A stretch of 64,000 nt of DNA from Posidonia oceanica (Eukaryota > Streptophyta > Magnoliopsida > Alismatales > Posidoniaceae): the NCBI GenBank assembly GCA_037176725.1, contig JAZBRS010000026.1, positions 105,073,501-105,137,500 on the forward strand. The letters run 5' to 3'. A program made the position numbers and the translations under genes. Numbering within the stretch: the first letter of the stretch is position 1; each line of letters opens with the position of its first letter. Positions 1-13,200 of the stretch are shown piece after piece. Under the pieces are notes generated by a model. That model did not search any database. It saw nothing but the letters and a program-made list of their open reading frames with translations, and was not told the origin of the DNA.

Positions 1-3000
1 GACTCTCTGTTAACAGATATTGACGAAAACATAAAAATTTTGTGTAACGTTTGTTAACTTGAATGGGCATACGAAAGAAAAATTAAGAGTCTCAAGAATT
101 ATTGTTCATGCGACATACTAAGACATCTAAAGCATAGACAACAATTTGATACTTGGTCAAACTTCAAATTATTATTCGAAAATCCCCTACTTTTTCTGTA
201 TTTTCACAATCATCTGGAAGAAAAGACGTCAGACCAAGTTGGAGGTATTCTGATAGAGTTTGAGACGGTGTTGGTATTGATACAAAGAAAGGAAGAAGAG
301 GGAGATTTTCAGAATCGTCAGGCTTAAGAAGAGTGATGATATTAACACAAAAAACATACTGCATAAAAAATTGTTGTTATGTTCTTTTCTTGCCACTCTT
401 TCACCGGATCTCGGGTATGAAATGATACACACTCAGATCTATCTCATTGGATGATGTTGACAATTGGGTACCATAGTACGTCTCTCATTAATTCAAGGAA
501 TCATGCATATTGACATGTGAATATGTGGTCGTGAATGCCGTCTTCCATTACCGACCAGGAACGTGATTCTTTCAAATCCATTCCCCGTTGATCACATGTC
601 AGAGGCTGCTGGATATTCACCGCATAAAATGTTCTCGATTTCTCGTGGCAAAACTGCTATTTATTTATTTTCGAAAATCGTTATATCTGTAAAATTATCT
701 CATACATTGAGATTATACTGTATTTTGCCGATTGCGTGTTGGATACTCAACGAGTCTTAAATATGTATATACCTATACAAACTCGACATCTTCGTCGTAT
801 CTTGGGAAATTTGCTACAGTATACAAATATCTAACATCATGGTAGAATATATTGTTATTTTTCTGAGAGATGGTAGGTAGTAGAGCTGCATATTGTCGAA
901 CTTCTTCTGTACACGAAAGTAAATTCTTCTAATCGACAGGGACCGTGTCCATCATGCGACTCTTCTGTCGTGGCATATATATATATATATATTCACATAT
1001 TTTGTGGCCTATATTTTTTGTGGCCAATAAAAACCGTAGTTCATCATCATGGACCCTAGTCAGTGGATAGACATATAGAACATTAATTCTCTAGGACCAC
1101 TATTGGGCAAGTGGATCCTTTGTCATCTTGTCTCGGTTTTTGTTCCGGGCAGCGAGATAGGTGACATCTACTTGATGTCTGAAATCTCTTTCACCTTCCT
1201 TCTTTTACCATTAGTTGTACTATCACAAATGATGATGGTTCCAGTATTTTACTCCTCTTCTCCTCACTACAATTGTCTGCAGCAGGAGGTATCGACAAAT
1301 AGAGCTTTGCCTTCTGAATCAAATTGTCCATCTATTATTATTAATGAAGGCTGGGAGGCATAACTGGGCATGTCTGGTTGGTCTCTAACATGTACCACAA
1401 CATAGAAAGACATGTTTTACCAATAACCAGAAATTAATCATCTATTGATTTGAATTGATCAGCTGTTGGTTTGAATTTCTATTGTTGGAATATTCTTGTG
1501 TTGAAGAAAAGAAAGGGGAGCGTATGTCATGTTTGAGTAATTCTTCATAATTCTTTATTCTAATCCTGTATATTATTATGTTTGTTATAGTTTAAACGTG
1601 AAATTTATGCATATATTTTTTTTTATAATATTTAATCTTACATTATTTAGAAAAAAAAAAAATAATAAAAACTAAAATCAACTACTGACACCATTGCCTT
1701 CGCCTGCAATGATATGTATTAGCTGAAGAAGTGCAAACCTAATTCCCTCGTGCAAGGTAATCACCATGGCATGTGTATCATGACAAATTGAATAATATTA
1801 CAAATTACAATAGATCTAGACACGGGTCATGATTCCATTTCAGCCTCAATTCCGATGTACCACATGCGTTAATACCCTCTTTCATAGGTGCCTTCAAATT
1901 TTCGAAGAATGGTCCATCATTACTTAATACGAACTTATGAGATGCATTAAACACGTGAATCCAAACTCTGCTCGCACAAGAAACATGCTATGTGGTTGAA
2001 TGTGTCAAACAAACCCTCAATTTCTTTCCCACGACCTTTATCATCAATAAGATGTTTCAAAACTAGGTCTTATTACAATCGTGTCTGTCTATCTATCTAT
2101 CTATTTATATTATATTATTGAACTGTCTAAGATGTCATCGTCTAATTCTTTAAGTGACACGATATAGAAGGTCATATTTGAAATAAAAATTTAAAAATCA
2201 AATTAAGAGAATACTCATCCTTAGCTAACTTACATATTTTAAAATAAGATAAAATTATTTGTTACTACATTTACTTTTATTCGAGTTTCACTTTATTACC
2301 TCTGACTACTTACTACCTCAAACTTTTCAAAAAAATAGATGTAGTCCTAACTCTATTGGTTTTTTTTCTTCTATTTTGACCATTTTATCCTTTCATATAA
2401 TATTTTGATAGAAGTCTTTAATACGTTAGAACCCTCTTTCCTCCTCTTTCATTCTCTTGTTCTCTTTTGTTGAAACCTTAACGAAAGAGTACCAGACTGA
2501 ATATCGAAGGAAGGGCATGATCAGAAGTGGAAGAGTACAACCAGAAGAAGAGGAAGATCGAGCACGATCAAGAGCCCTTCGTAGAACAGTTAAGCTTGTA
2601 AATGGAATAGGTACGAGGCAAGGATACCCTTATCCATACTGTTACCTTTATATTTAGGTAGGTAACGGGATAGATATAGATCCTTACCTATCTTGTTACC
2701 TATGGTACAATATAAAATGAATAGGATAAACACATAAACGGGTAATAACTTGTTTAAGCAAATAATTTGAACATCGAGTGTTTATGTAAATAACTAAAAT
2801 CACATTGTATTACTACATTAATTATAAACTATTAAGGTTTAAGAATTTATACTTAAAATACTATGCTTGAATGTCTTATTATAAATTCAAATCAAAATTA
2901 TTAGATAAATATATAAAACATTGTTTTTCATTTCATAATTTTAGAAAGAAATTAAAATAAAAAAAATAAAACGATTAAAATAATATAAGTAAATCAGTAA

Positions 3001-3539
3001 ATAAGTGATAAGTATATAGTTATCCTTACTCGTATTCTATAAGAAAAATAATAGTATAAATTTATTTTGACATTTATCCATATAAAATAGGATGAGCGAG
3101 GACAGATAATAGGTAAACAACTTCTTCGTTTATAGGCCTATCAAGTACCTTATTTACCAACTTGTGTGGTCACGTGACATGAGCTCTTGGTGATGGAAAT
3201 CGAACAGAAGAGTCTAAATGACTAACTTGAGAAAATTCGAGGTGTTTTAAAGTAACAGATAGTAAAGATTGGAGGCAGTAATAAAAGTAATTTTCTTTTA
3301 AAATAATTATATCAAATTTAAATATAATGTTTTAAAACATTCGAAATTCTCTCTTCTTACAGTCACATCACTAGGGCTTATGTATACATAAACTTATCAT
3401 CTTATCTTTGTAAATTTTCTTGTTGAACTACAAGGTAAAAGCCTCAATCTGTCATCATCAAGATAAAATAAATGTATAAAAAAAAAATCATCAATATGAA
3501 AAGGAAGAAGTATTGGTAACAAATAAATAAATAACGGAA
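1..3539. other. AT-rich intergenic DNA, no gene recognised
   Basis: No reading frame here looks like a known protein; all are short and lack domain motifs. The stretch is AT-rich with simple repeats: (AT)n at 974-992 and (TCTA)n at 2087-2104. Around 2610-3150 runs resembling 'ccttatccata' and 'ggtaggtaac' recall the inside of the hAT-type MITE at 30,264-31,069, but I could not find terminal repeats or a target duplication, so I do not call an element. Confidence 0.5.
974..992. repeat. (AT)n microsatellite
   Basis: About nine uninterrupted AT dinucleotides in intergenic DNA upstream of ATG11. Confidence 0.8.
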
Positions 3540-4244
3540 CAGTCTTCCTCAAGAGCTGTGCCGTTTGACTCCATCCATCATCCCTTTTCCTTTATCTTTC
3601 CCCTTCTTTTCTCCTTCCGAGAAGTGATAGATAGATCGAGCAAGGAGAAGAAGGCGAGGCGAGGGGAAGATTTCCTCTAGTTCCTTCCTTAGGGCACAAG
3701 TTTCATCCCTTTCACCCCAACACACCACGACATAAAAAAACCAAATTGAAACAACCATAAAAATCGCTCGTTTACTTATCTTTTGGCTGTTTTCCCTCGA
3801 ATTCCACCCGTTTTTATTGGCTTTTTTTCTTCTAAGTTGTTATCATCACGACATCACCTCTTTTTCTTGATAGATTTTCTGGAGATTGGATATTCAAACC
3901 CCAAGCGATTCTATTTCCCTTTCTTCTCTGTTTAGTTTAGCTTCTTCGAACGCTCTATCGGTTTCCCACTTCTGGGGTTGTTCACGCTGTGGGGGTTGCA
4001 AATCGCTGAAAGGTCGGGACTTCTTTGGTTGCGTCGAGGTTTGGGTTGTCGTTTTTGGATGATATAGTGGTAGGGGGGCTGTTTTGGGGGCGAAATTGAG
4101 GTGGGTTCTTTGTGGGAATCCTGTTTTTAAAGGGTTTTTTTTTGTTGGGGGGGGTGGGGTGTGGGGTGTTGGCCAGGGGAGATTGTTGGATTCTTCGAAG
4201 TGGGTGGGTGCTGTTGATTTTGGTGGCTTCAGGGAAGGGGGGAG
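3540..4244 (+). promoter_or_regulatory. Probable promoter and 5' UTR of ATG11
   Basis: The 700 bases before the ATG11 start change from AT-rich intergenic DNA to a pyrimidine-rich stretch (about 3570-3625, CTTTTCC/CCTTCTTTTC runs) and then a G/T-rich leader (about 4070-4180, with long G runs after a T run). That is common for plant promoters and leaders. The transcription start cannot be fixed from sequence. Reading frames here on either strand are low-complexity and not gene-like. Confidence 0.3.
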
Positions 4245-7200
4245 ATGGGCTCGTCTGTTGTTAGCAGTGATGATTTTGTTCCCGGAAGGAAGCTTCTTGT
4301 TCATGTGGCGGAGAACGGCCATAGCTTTGAGTTTGAATGCGACGGGTCGACTCCGGTTGAGACGGTGCAGCAGTCAATAGAATCGCTTTCTGGGATTCAA
4401 GCCAATGATCAGCTACTCCTTTGCCTTGATAAAAAGCTTGAATCAAATAAGCCATTGTCGTTCTACAAGCTCCCCCAGGATGGCAATGAGGTTTTCCTTT
4501 ATAATCGGCCACGTCTCCATGCCGATTCCCCACCACCGGACACTGAAACAATTGATGTGCCCAACACTGTTGAGCCTGATCCTCCATCACCGTCTAGGGA
4601 TCCACATGCATTGGATGATGCACCGGACCCTGCGCTTAAGGCTCTGCCCTCCTATGAGAGGCAGTTCCGGTATCATTTCCAGCGTGGGCGCTCCATTTAT
4701 GGTACCTCTCAAGCAAAATTTGAGACTTGCCAGAGACTACTGAGGGAGCAATGGATTCAGCAGAAGGCCTTGGAGACTGCCCGGGGTAGCATGGACCAAG
4801 GTTACAAGGTGGTGCAGCAGAGTTTTAATGAGTTCACTACATGTTACTCGCAACAGCATCGTTATCATTCGGAGATCTTGGCAAATTTGGGAAAGGATAT
4901 CGAGAAATTAAGGTTGTGTGAGCTCCATGCTGCACTTCAGACTGAAACTAGAAAGTGCTTGTTGGATCTTGTGAAAGAGGATAATCTTAGGAAGTGGGCT
5001 GAGAATTGTGGTAATTCTCATCGACAGTTTGAGATTAAAGTCTCGCAGTTGAAGTCAATGTTTGGAGAGTTGAAAAGAAGAGTGGAGGATTTATGTTCGG
5101 ACAAGCCTTCTGTCTCTATTAAGGATTTGAATCTTACAATTAGGGACCATCAAAAGTATCTGAATGAACAAAAGAGTATCATGCAATCCCTGAGGTTGGC
5201 TGAACTTCTACCTGTCCATATACTTGTGCATTTTTCTTGAGAATTAAGGCATTCTGAACTGTTCCTTTTCTTTCACAAAGGTGTTAATTAAGTTGAACTG
5301 AACGTAATCATACAAGCGTGTTTTCTTTCATAAAGTTGTTCATTAAATGGAGTTAAACATGAGAGGGAGAGGGAGAGGGAGAGGGAGAGGGAGAGAGAGT
5401 GTGTGTGTGTGTGTGTTTCTTTTTGAGGTAAAGGTGGGATTTCTTCTGAAATTCGTTGCTAAAAATACACTAGTGGAAATACTTCGCAGAAAATGAATAG
5501 TAACGCCCTATTGGTTTTAAAAAAAAAAAAAATTCATTTGATGTTTCTCCAATTTAGTTCATTGTAATGTAAAGCTTGAGTTCCATCAGAAAAAGAAGTT
5601 CAAAGGCTATTATTTAAAGTGATATTGTGTATGCTCATAGTGAAAACTTTCTTGCGTGACACAATTCCAATGCTCTATTTGATTCTTCTGTTATGCTGTT
5701 GCCTGAATTGATCTTCTAGAACAAGCATCTTCTGTTATATTTTGAAAATTCAAAGAATTGGTTCAGTTCATCCCTTAGCATGTTTTTCACTTTTTCTCCA
5801 ATGGACATGCGCACACATGACACATGCATTTCTCCCACATGTCTTTGTTTAGAAAAGACCATAAACAATGTTGTTGCTTTGTTATTTTGTCTTTTTTAGT
5901 TTAGGCAGATAATTATCTTGTTTTAGATTTTCTTCTGCTTCTGAAAAGAATTCTTTTTGAATGTGCAGCAAAGACGTCAATACCGTGAAAAAACTTGTGG
6001 ATGACTGTTTGAGCTGCCAATTATCAGACTCCTTACGACCACATGACGCTGTTTCTGCACTTGGTCCTATGTATGATGTCCATGAAAAGAATCATTTGCC
6101 CAAAATGCAAGGTTGTGACCGTTCTGTCACTAAGTTGCTTGATTTATGCAAGAGAAATAAGAATGAGATGAATTTGTTTGTGCACCACTTCATGCAAAAA
6201 GTCGTGTACGTTCAGTCTATTATCAGAGACATCCGTTTACAGTTTCCAGTCTTCAAGGAGGCAATGGAACGCCAGGATGATTACTTTGCAGATCTGAGAG
6301 TGGTCCGTGGAATTGCTCCTGCATATCGTGCTTGCTTTGCTGAAGTTATAAGGAGGAAATCTTCTATGAAGCTCTACATGGGCTTTGCCGGGCAGTTGGC
6401 GGAAAGGCTGGCAACAGAGAGGGAGCATGAGATTAGAAAACGAGAAGAGTTCCTGAAAGCACAAAGTATATATGTACCTCGCGATATATTGGTGTCCATG
6501 GGATTATTTGACTCCCCTAAGCAATGTGATGTTAGTATAGCTCCTTTTGATACAAACCTTCTTGACGTAGATTTTCCAGATTTAGATCGTTATGCACCAA
6601 AGTATCTAGTAGCTGTGCTTCCGAAATGGGAGAAAAATCCAGTTTCTAAGGGTAGCTTGGCCACAGCAGGAGATAGCTGTGAGTTTGCTGAAGCTGAAAT
6701 GAACTCTGTTGTTACTAATGAAAAGTATGATTCTGTGGAAATTCTTGAGGGTTGTGAGTCGGTTCATATTGCTGGAACTAGCAAATTAGAAGTAGAGAAT
6801 GCATGGTTGAAAGCTGAACTTGCATCAGCAGTAGCTTTAATTTGTTCTGTCAGTCCTGAAATTGGATCTGAGTCTGTGGATGATGGTAAATTAGAGAGTT
6901 TACTGAAAAACACAGCAGAAAAGACTGCAGAAGCATTGCATTTAAAGGATGAGTACAATAAGCACATCCAAACAATGCTAAAAATGAAAGAGATGCAATG
7001 TTCAGCATATGAGAAGCGTATCCAAGAACTAGAGCAGAGATTAGCAGAAAATTATATGCAAGGACCGAAGCTTTCAACCAATAAGGAGACATCTGAATCT
7101 GCTGTTTCAGATTTAAAAACTGGTCTTTGGAAGTCTGATATTTCTGGAGACAGAGAAGCTCACATACCTTACTTATCTACTGATCCAATGGATGAGGCTT

Positions 7201-10200
7201 CATGTACTTCAGCAATGCTAGAACCAAAGCTTGAGCAGTTTACCACATCCTTGAATAAACCTCGAGAAGGTGTTGATGAAAACATGACAGACTTGTCCTG
7301 TACACTAAACACGCCTTCAGCAGATTATACCCGCAACTCCATGGATTCATCAATGCTGGAAACACATAAAGAACAGCAGATTGGTGAGAAGGATAAAGAA
7401 GGGAAGATGACATCAGAGTTTGGCTTGACATTTGCACACCACAAGGTTACAGAGGGAGGAGGGGAATCTATGAATTTGCCATCATTTGATCATTCTAAAA
7501 CAAGGGATGATCTTGTTTCAGAACTGAAAAATGCATTATCAGACAAGTCAAACCAATGTGATGAAACAAAAACTAAATTCACAGCTGCCATGGATGAAGT
7601 TAACTCACTCAAAAAAGAGCTGGAAATCAGCCGAAAGCTTCTGGATGAATCTCTGGTATTGTGGATTTAAATTGTTGTTTTATAATGCATGTCTAGATTG
7701 ATTTAGAAAGTAGCGTATTTAATAGTACAAATGAATTATCTACATTACTCTATCACATGTTTTTGTCAGCAAATTGTGTTTTGCACTGGGCATGCTTGTT
7801 CCATTTTTTGCACTAGTTGCAACATGTATGTTCTGTATCGTGTGCAAGTTTCTATGACATGGAGTTTTTTTTTTAAAGTTCAGACCGTTCTTGCCATAGA
7901 GTTTACAAGAATCTCCTATACCAAAGTTGCTTTCTTCTGTCCTCAGCACTTCTGAGTGAAAAAATGTAGGAGAATAACAATGGGTTTCTCTGATTGGTGA
8001 CTCTATGCACTAAGTGGTCTTTTATGACTTAAAAGGGGCCCTCTTTTGTGGAAATCATGTGACTAGAATTTTGAATCAATTCTAGAGGATTGACATTAGG
8101 TTGCCCATCTATTAAAACTTGTTTCAAATTATCAGATACCTTGTAAGAAAAAGGATCCTCTATAATGATGTCGTATTGATTGGATAATACTATATTTAAC
8201 TATGATGTAGCATATTTAGTACGTAGAATTGGATAATTACTGGGAGCTTTACAAATCAATTTTCTGCATTTGGAGATTGAACAGTTACCACAATATCCAT
8301 GATCTTTATTGGGTTTTATTGTCACAACCTCCATCGCAACAGTATACCTAAATTGCCATTCAACTACTTTTATACAATAACAAATCCAATTCTAAGGTGA
8401 ATCAAGTCATTAATTAATCAAATATAAAAGATTTCATCAACAACTAATTACACTATCCATGATCCTGTGGTGTTCGGCTACATGACTTCGTTTATATGCA
8501 CTAGAATACGAAATCATTGCTAATCTGTACTTGAAAAAGAACAATAACAAAAGAGTAAGTGACCATTAAAAGTCACCCAGTACACACCCCACTACAATAT
8601 GAAAACTATGGTAAATCCAAATTATGTGAATAAACCAAAACTCTGCGGACAACACAAATCCAGCATGCGCGCCACAAACATGCGAGCCATACGTGCTCAA
8701 CAAACGTATGTCCTATACATGCGAGAGATTCTGCAGTTCCTCTAACCATAGATCGACCAGTGGTTCACCCAAGAACAAAAAACACAAAAAATCTAAACCA
8801 ACTTAGGAATATTCAGGAAAACTCTAAACATGCTTTACAAATGGCCACATATAATCAAATCAACTCATAATCCAATCAAATTTCAAAGCCTATCATGTTG
8901 TCTGACGGTAAGCAACCGACACTAAGCAACCAACATTGGCCCACATGCACTTGCTAAAGTACACTATACTGCTATGGTCGAGCCATCCTGTAAGGAGTTT
9001 TCCCATTTTATGTCACGAAGAACCCTCACGACTGTCTACTCAAGGATGTTACTAGAAGTGAGGTACATGTATATCACGATCAAATATCGTAAAGTATGTC
9101 TTCTCAACGTCCTAAGTCTTAGTGCCCGAACCACCTTAATGACTCTTACTTACTGGTCCTGCGGCACCTAGTCTCTGTGCATCGCTGTGCCTGAACCATC
9201 CAAAGGACTCTAACCTTCTGGTCTTGTCGGCATCAAAAACTCAAACCTCAACCTTGACCTTGTGTTCAACTATTCATTTCGAAATTCTTTTTTCATATTT
9301 TTCAAATCTTCTTTAAGGAAAACATTAAAACTCCTTGAAGAAAATCATAACATATACTATTAAAATAGGCTACAACTTCTTGCTGTTTAGGGCCAAAAAA
9401 GCACTGTCCATATGCGTAGGCAAAATACGTAGCTCCACTATGGTAACTTTGTCATTAAACAAAGTAACCCGAGCTAAGTCCATAACATTCGGAAAATCAC
9501 TAAAATTCCCAACATATAATAGCAAGATGTATAAAACATTCATCACACTCAATCAAAAGCAGGGCAATGGAAAATATGCCATAAAGATCCATATAAATAG
9601 GATAGAATATAATCTATAAAATTTTGCATAAAATACTAATTTAAAGATCTTAGAATTATGTATTTAATGCATCCAAAATCACTGAAATCCAATATCCGTA
9701 GTTCAAGTTATAAGCAAATTAAGATAGTAATTTCAAACAGATTTACAGCTAGCAAAGTTTCCTTTCAAACGATACATAAATCATCCACATATAAATCTCA
9801 CTTTGGATTCAAGTATCAACATATATTTTGCATGCATCCAAAATCATGAATCAAATCTACATGCTAAGCTCTCGGTAGAGTGTGTATCTTGATGGAGCAC
9901 AAGAGAATCCAATAAAAGGGTCCGGCCGAGCAAGCTTGTCGGAGGAGCTCTGATCACGGTCTTTGCCTGCACCTAGACCTCTATTGCCTCTGACCATAGC
10001 CAAATCTCAAACAAAAGACCCAATTCATGCACATGTAGAGGGGGAAACGGAAGATCAACCTAGAAAACCCAAACCCACTTACCACAATCCACTGTCGCAG
10101 TTGCAATCCATCGGACGATCGTAGCCAGTGAGCTCCGCAGCCACACAGGATCACCAGGACACCAGAGGGACTGTGGGTCAACGCTGAACTCCTCCCCTTG

Positions 10201-13200
10201 CGCATGCATGATTGGAAAAGCCCTCTTCCTCAAATGCTCTCTCTCCCTTTCCTCTTCTCATTCTTTTCTTTCTTCTCAGTGTTGGTGCAGCTCAAAGGGG
10301 ACGACTGGTCTTTATATAGCCTCTCACTTCACAAGGCTGATGGTGCAAGTGGCATTGCACTCTTCATGCAATAGTCCACCAATCTAGGTTCAAACATCCA
10401 CTTGTTAATTCGCTCACAATACTTACACATATACACTTGCATGTAATCCACTTGTGCAAGAGTCTAATTATCAATGATCACTTCCAAATAACATCTCTAA
10501 TGATCATTGTGACTTAATTAAGCACAAACCATCAATTTCCTCAATTAACATTAAGACTCAAACATTCATATTGAATTCCATCATTGACCATAAATTATCA
10601 ACAAAGTCTTTATTCAAATCATTCCTCGATTAAACACACACACTAATGTGATGCCACAAAGGATACTAATCTCCCGTATAGGGTTCACTATTCTCTGACC
10701 CAAAAATAACCCAAAACGTGTGACTTAAACACACAAGCAAAACACGGCTACAAAATGCGTGAGAAGAACACGCAAAACAAAGGTCCAAGGTGTTACATTT
10801 AGCTTCTCTGTTTTTGCAAATTTTGATTTCATGACACACTAATTTATATGATGCATATTTGTAATTGTGCTTTAGAGTTGTCTTCATTTTTCTATTTTGT
10901 ATACTTAAAACTAGTTGCGACGAGGAACACAATCTTGATCCAATATCGTTTTTGTTGATATACAATATTATCTTTGTCTTTTTTTTTCTAAATATTGACT
11001 ATTATATTCTTATGTTATCGAGTAGGAGTGATTCCTGACTGCCTCTATTGATTCTTTGGTACAAAACAGATGAATTGTGCACATTTGGAGAATTCCCTAC
11101 ATGATGCTAGAGAACGTGCCCATACTAATTTATGTGCTGCTGATCGGAAGGCCTCTGAATATAATGTTCTTCGCACTTCTGCTGTGAAAATGCATGGTCT
11201 ATTTGAAAGATTCCGCAGCTGTGTTACTGCAACAGGTGGAGTGGCTACTTTTGCAGATTCATTGCGCTCTTTAGCTCATTCTTTGGCCAGGTATGCATTG
11301 GAAATGGTTTTTCTTTTTTCTTTTTAAGTTTGGAGTAAGAATTCAATCAATCACTGTTGTAGGTACTTACTGATAAATACGCTACAGTTATATATTGATC
11401 CTATGTGAAATAAAGAGTAATAGCAAATTATAGTTTGATGGGTGATTTCTAACTGACAGAATCATAAACCAAATTTATCCATGTTCAAGTTTTGGAACAA
11501 TTTGTGAATTAATACTTGTAAATGCCAAATAAATAAATAATGATAGCAACGCTTTGATCCAACCACCCAAGCTTCCAGTTCAGATTGCTGGATATTAGAT
11601 CATCCCTGGACTTATTTACCTTTTTTTTTTGTAGTTGACTGTTTCTTCTTTGCTTCTTCAAAAGAACCATAGTTTTGTGGGAGTAGTTTTAATCACAAAA
11701 AGAATTTATAATTAGGGGTACCCTTTTTGTCTTTTCTTTTACATTGTAAACTGTCAAATTTAAAATATAACTGGAGCTCAAGATTGAGACCCATGCGAGG
11801 AAGGTGATGCCTAGGTGAGGAGATGCCTTTGGGCCATGTGCTTGCCTTTTTGTTGTTTCCCACTTTGGCACGTCGGTTTGTTTTCTTCCAGCTTCTTGTT
11901 GCCTAGTTGTCACCTTGATAACCTTGAAGTTGCGAGTACCAACATCTCATGCTATTACTACACTTGATTGTAGCCTTCTACTTTCTTAATATCTCACTGA
12001 AGTATCTTGGATATCTTAGTCGAAAAATGACATTTTTGGCATTCAGTGGCCATACCCTTTATGGAAATGCTTCATTTGATCTTTTTTTCTGGTTACCTTT
12101 GTAGGAAGTTGTAAGTTTGGTGAACTGTCCATTTTTTCTCTTCCAGCTTCTTGTGCCTATGCCTCCTTATATAACATTGATGTAGTGAGCACTAACAGCT
12201 CATTCTGTTACTTCACTTGATTGTAGCCTTCTAACTGAGCTTCCTTAATATCTTATTGAAGTATTGTGGATATCTTTGTCAAAAATGGTATTTTTGACTT
12301 TCATGGCCTTGCCCTTTCATGGAAACGTTTGATTTAATCTTTCTGGTTACAGGTTACCTTTGTAGGATGTTGTAAGCCAGGAGCTTAGTCTGCCAAAAAA
12401 AAAAGAAATGCTTAGTTTTCCTTGTAAATTATAGGAACAAAGTTTCTGTTGTTGATCTGAGTGTCATAAATTACACACAACAAACTCTTACCTTAGTTCT
12501 ATCTATTTCAGTTCTGCCACTGAAGATGAAGACGATGGTTCTGCGGAATTCCGAGCATCTATTAGAGTTCTTGCGGATAAAGTGGGCTTTCTATCACGGC
12601 ATCGTGCTGAGCTATTAGATCGCTGTGCCAGAGCTGAATCTGCTAGTGGTCTTCTAGTGAAGGAAGTGGAAGACAAGAAAGAGTCGGTTAAATCCTTGTT
12701 CACAAAGCTCCAAATTGAAAAACAGGCAAGCCCCGAAATTTGCATACTAGTATTCCATGGCCCCAATTTTTTTATATCATGCTTAACAGGATATAGTTAA
12801 TATAAACCATTTGTTTGTTTTATTAATATAATTCATTTGTTTGTTTTATTTTTTGTGCCTGCCAAATATTACTGATTTTTTATTCCCATGAAAATATATC
12901 AAGTTTGCTTGCTTGGCGAAATATCTTCTAGTCGTTTTGTATTTCTTATCATTTTTCATAACTTGTAGTTCAAAATAAAAACATTTATACTGTTGATTTT
13001 AGCATTGGACACTATAAAATGGATTGCCTCCTATCTCTAACTTATTTTTGGGCAAAAATGTAACCTATAATATAATGGAATAGGTTACAAAGCACAAAGG
13101 CTATAAAGTGAGCTTAAGAACAACAAACAGACACTGTTCAAAAGCTCACAAGGGTACTGTTAGAGACAACATGCTGCCTCTTAATTCTGAAAACAGAAAA

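Noticed and set aside
2610..3150. Possible relative of the MITE at 30,264-31,069
   Set aside because: Only short shared AT-rich words; no terminal repeats or flanking duplication could be found.
3894..4380. 142-codon antisense and 98-codon sense frames over the ATG11 leader and start
   Set aside because: They overlap the well-supported ATG11 exon 1 in other phases and are composed of low-complexity Pro/Thr or Gly runs.
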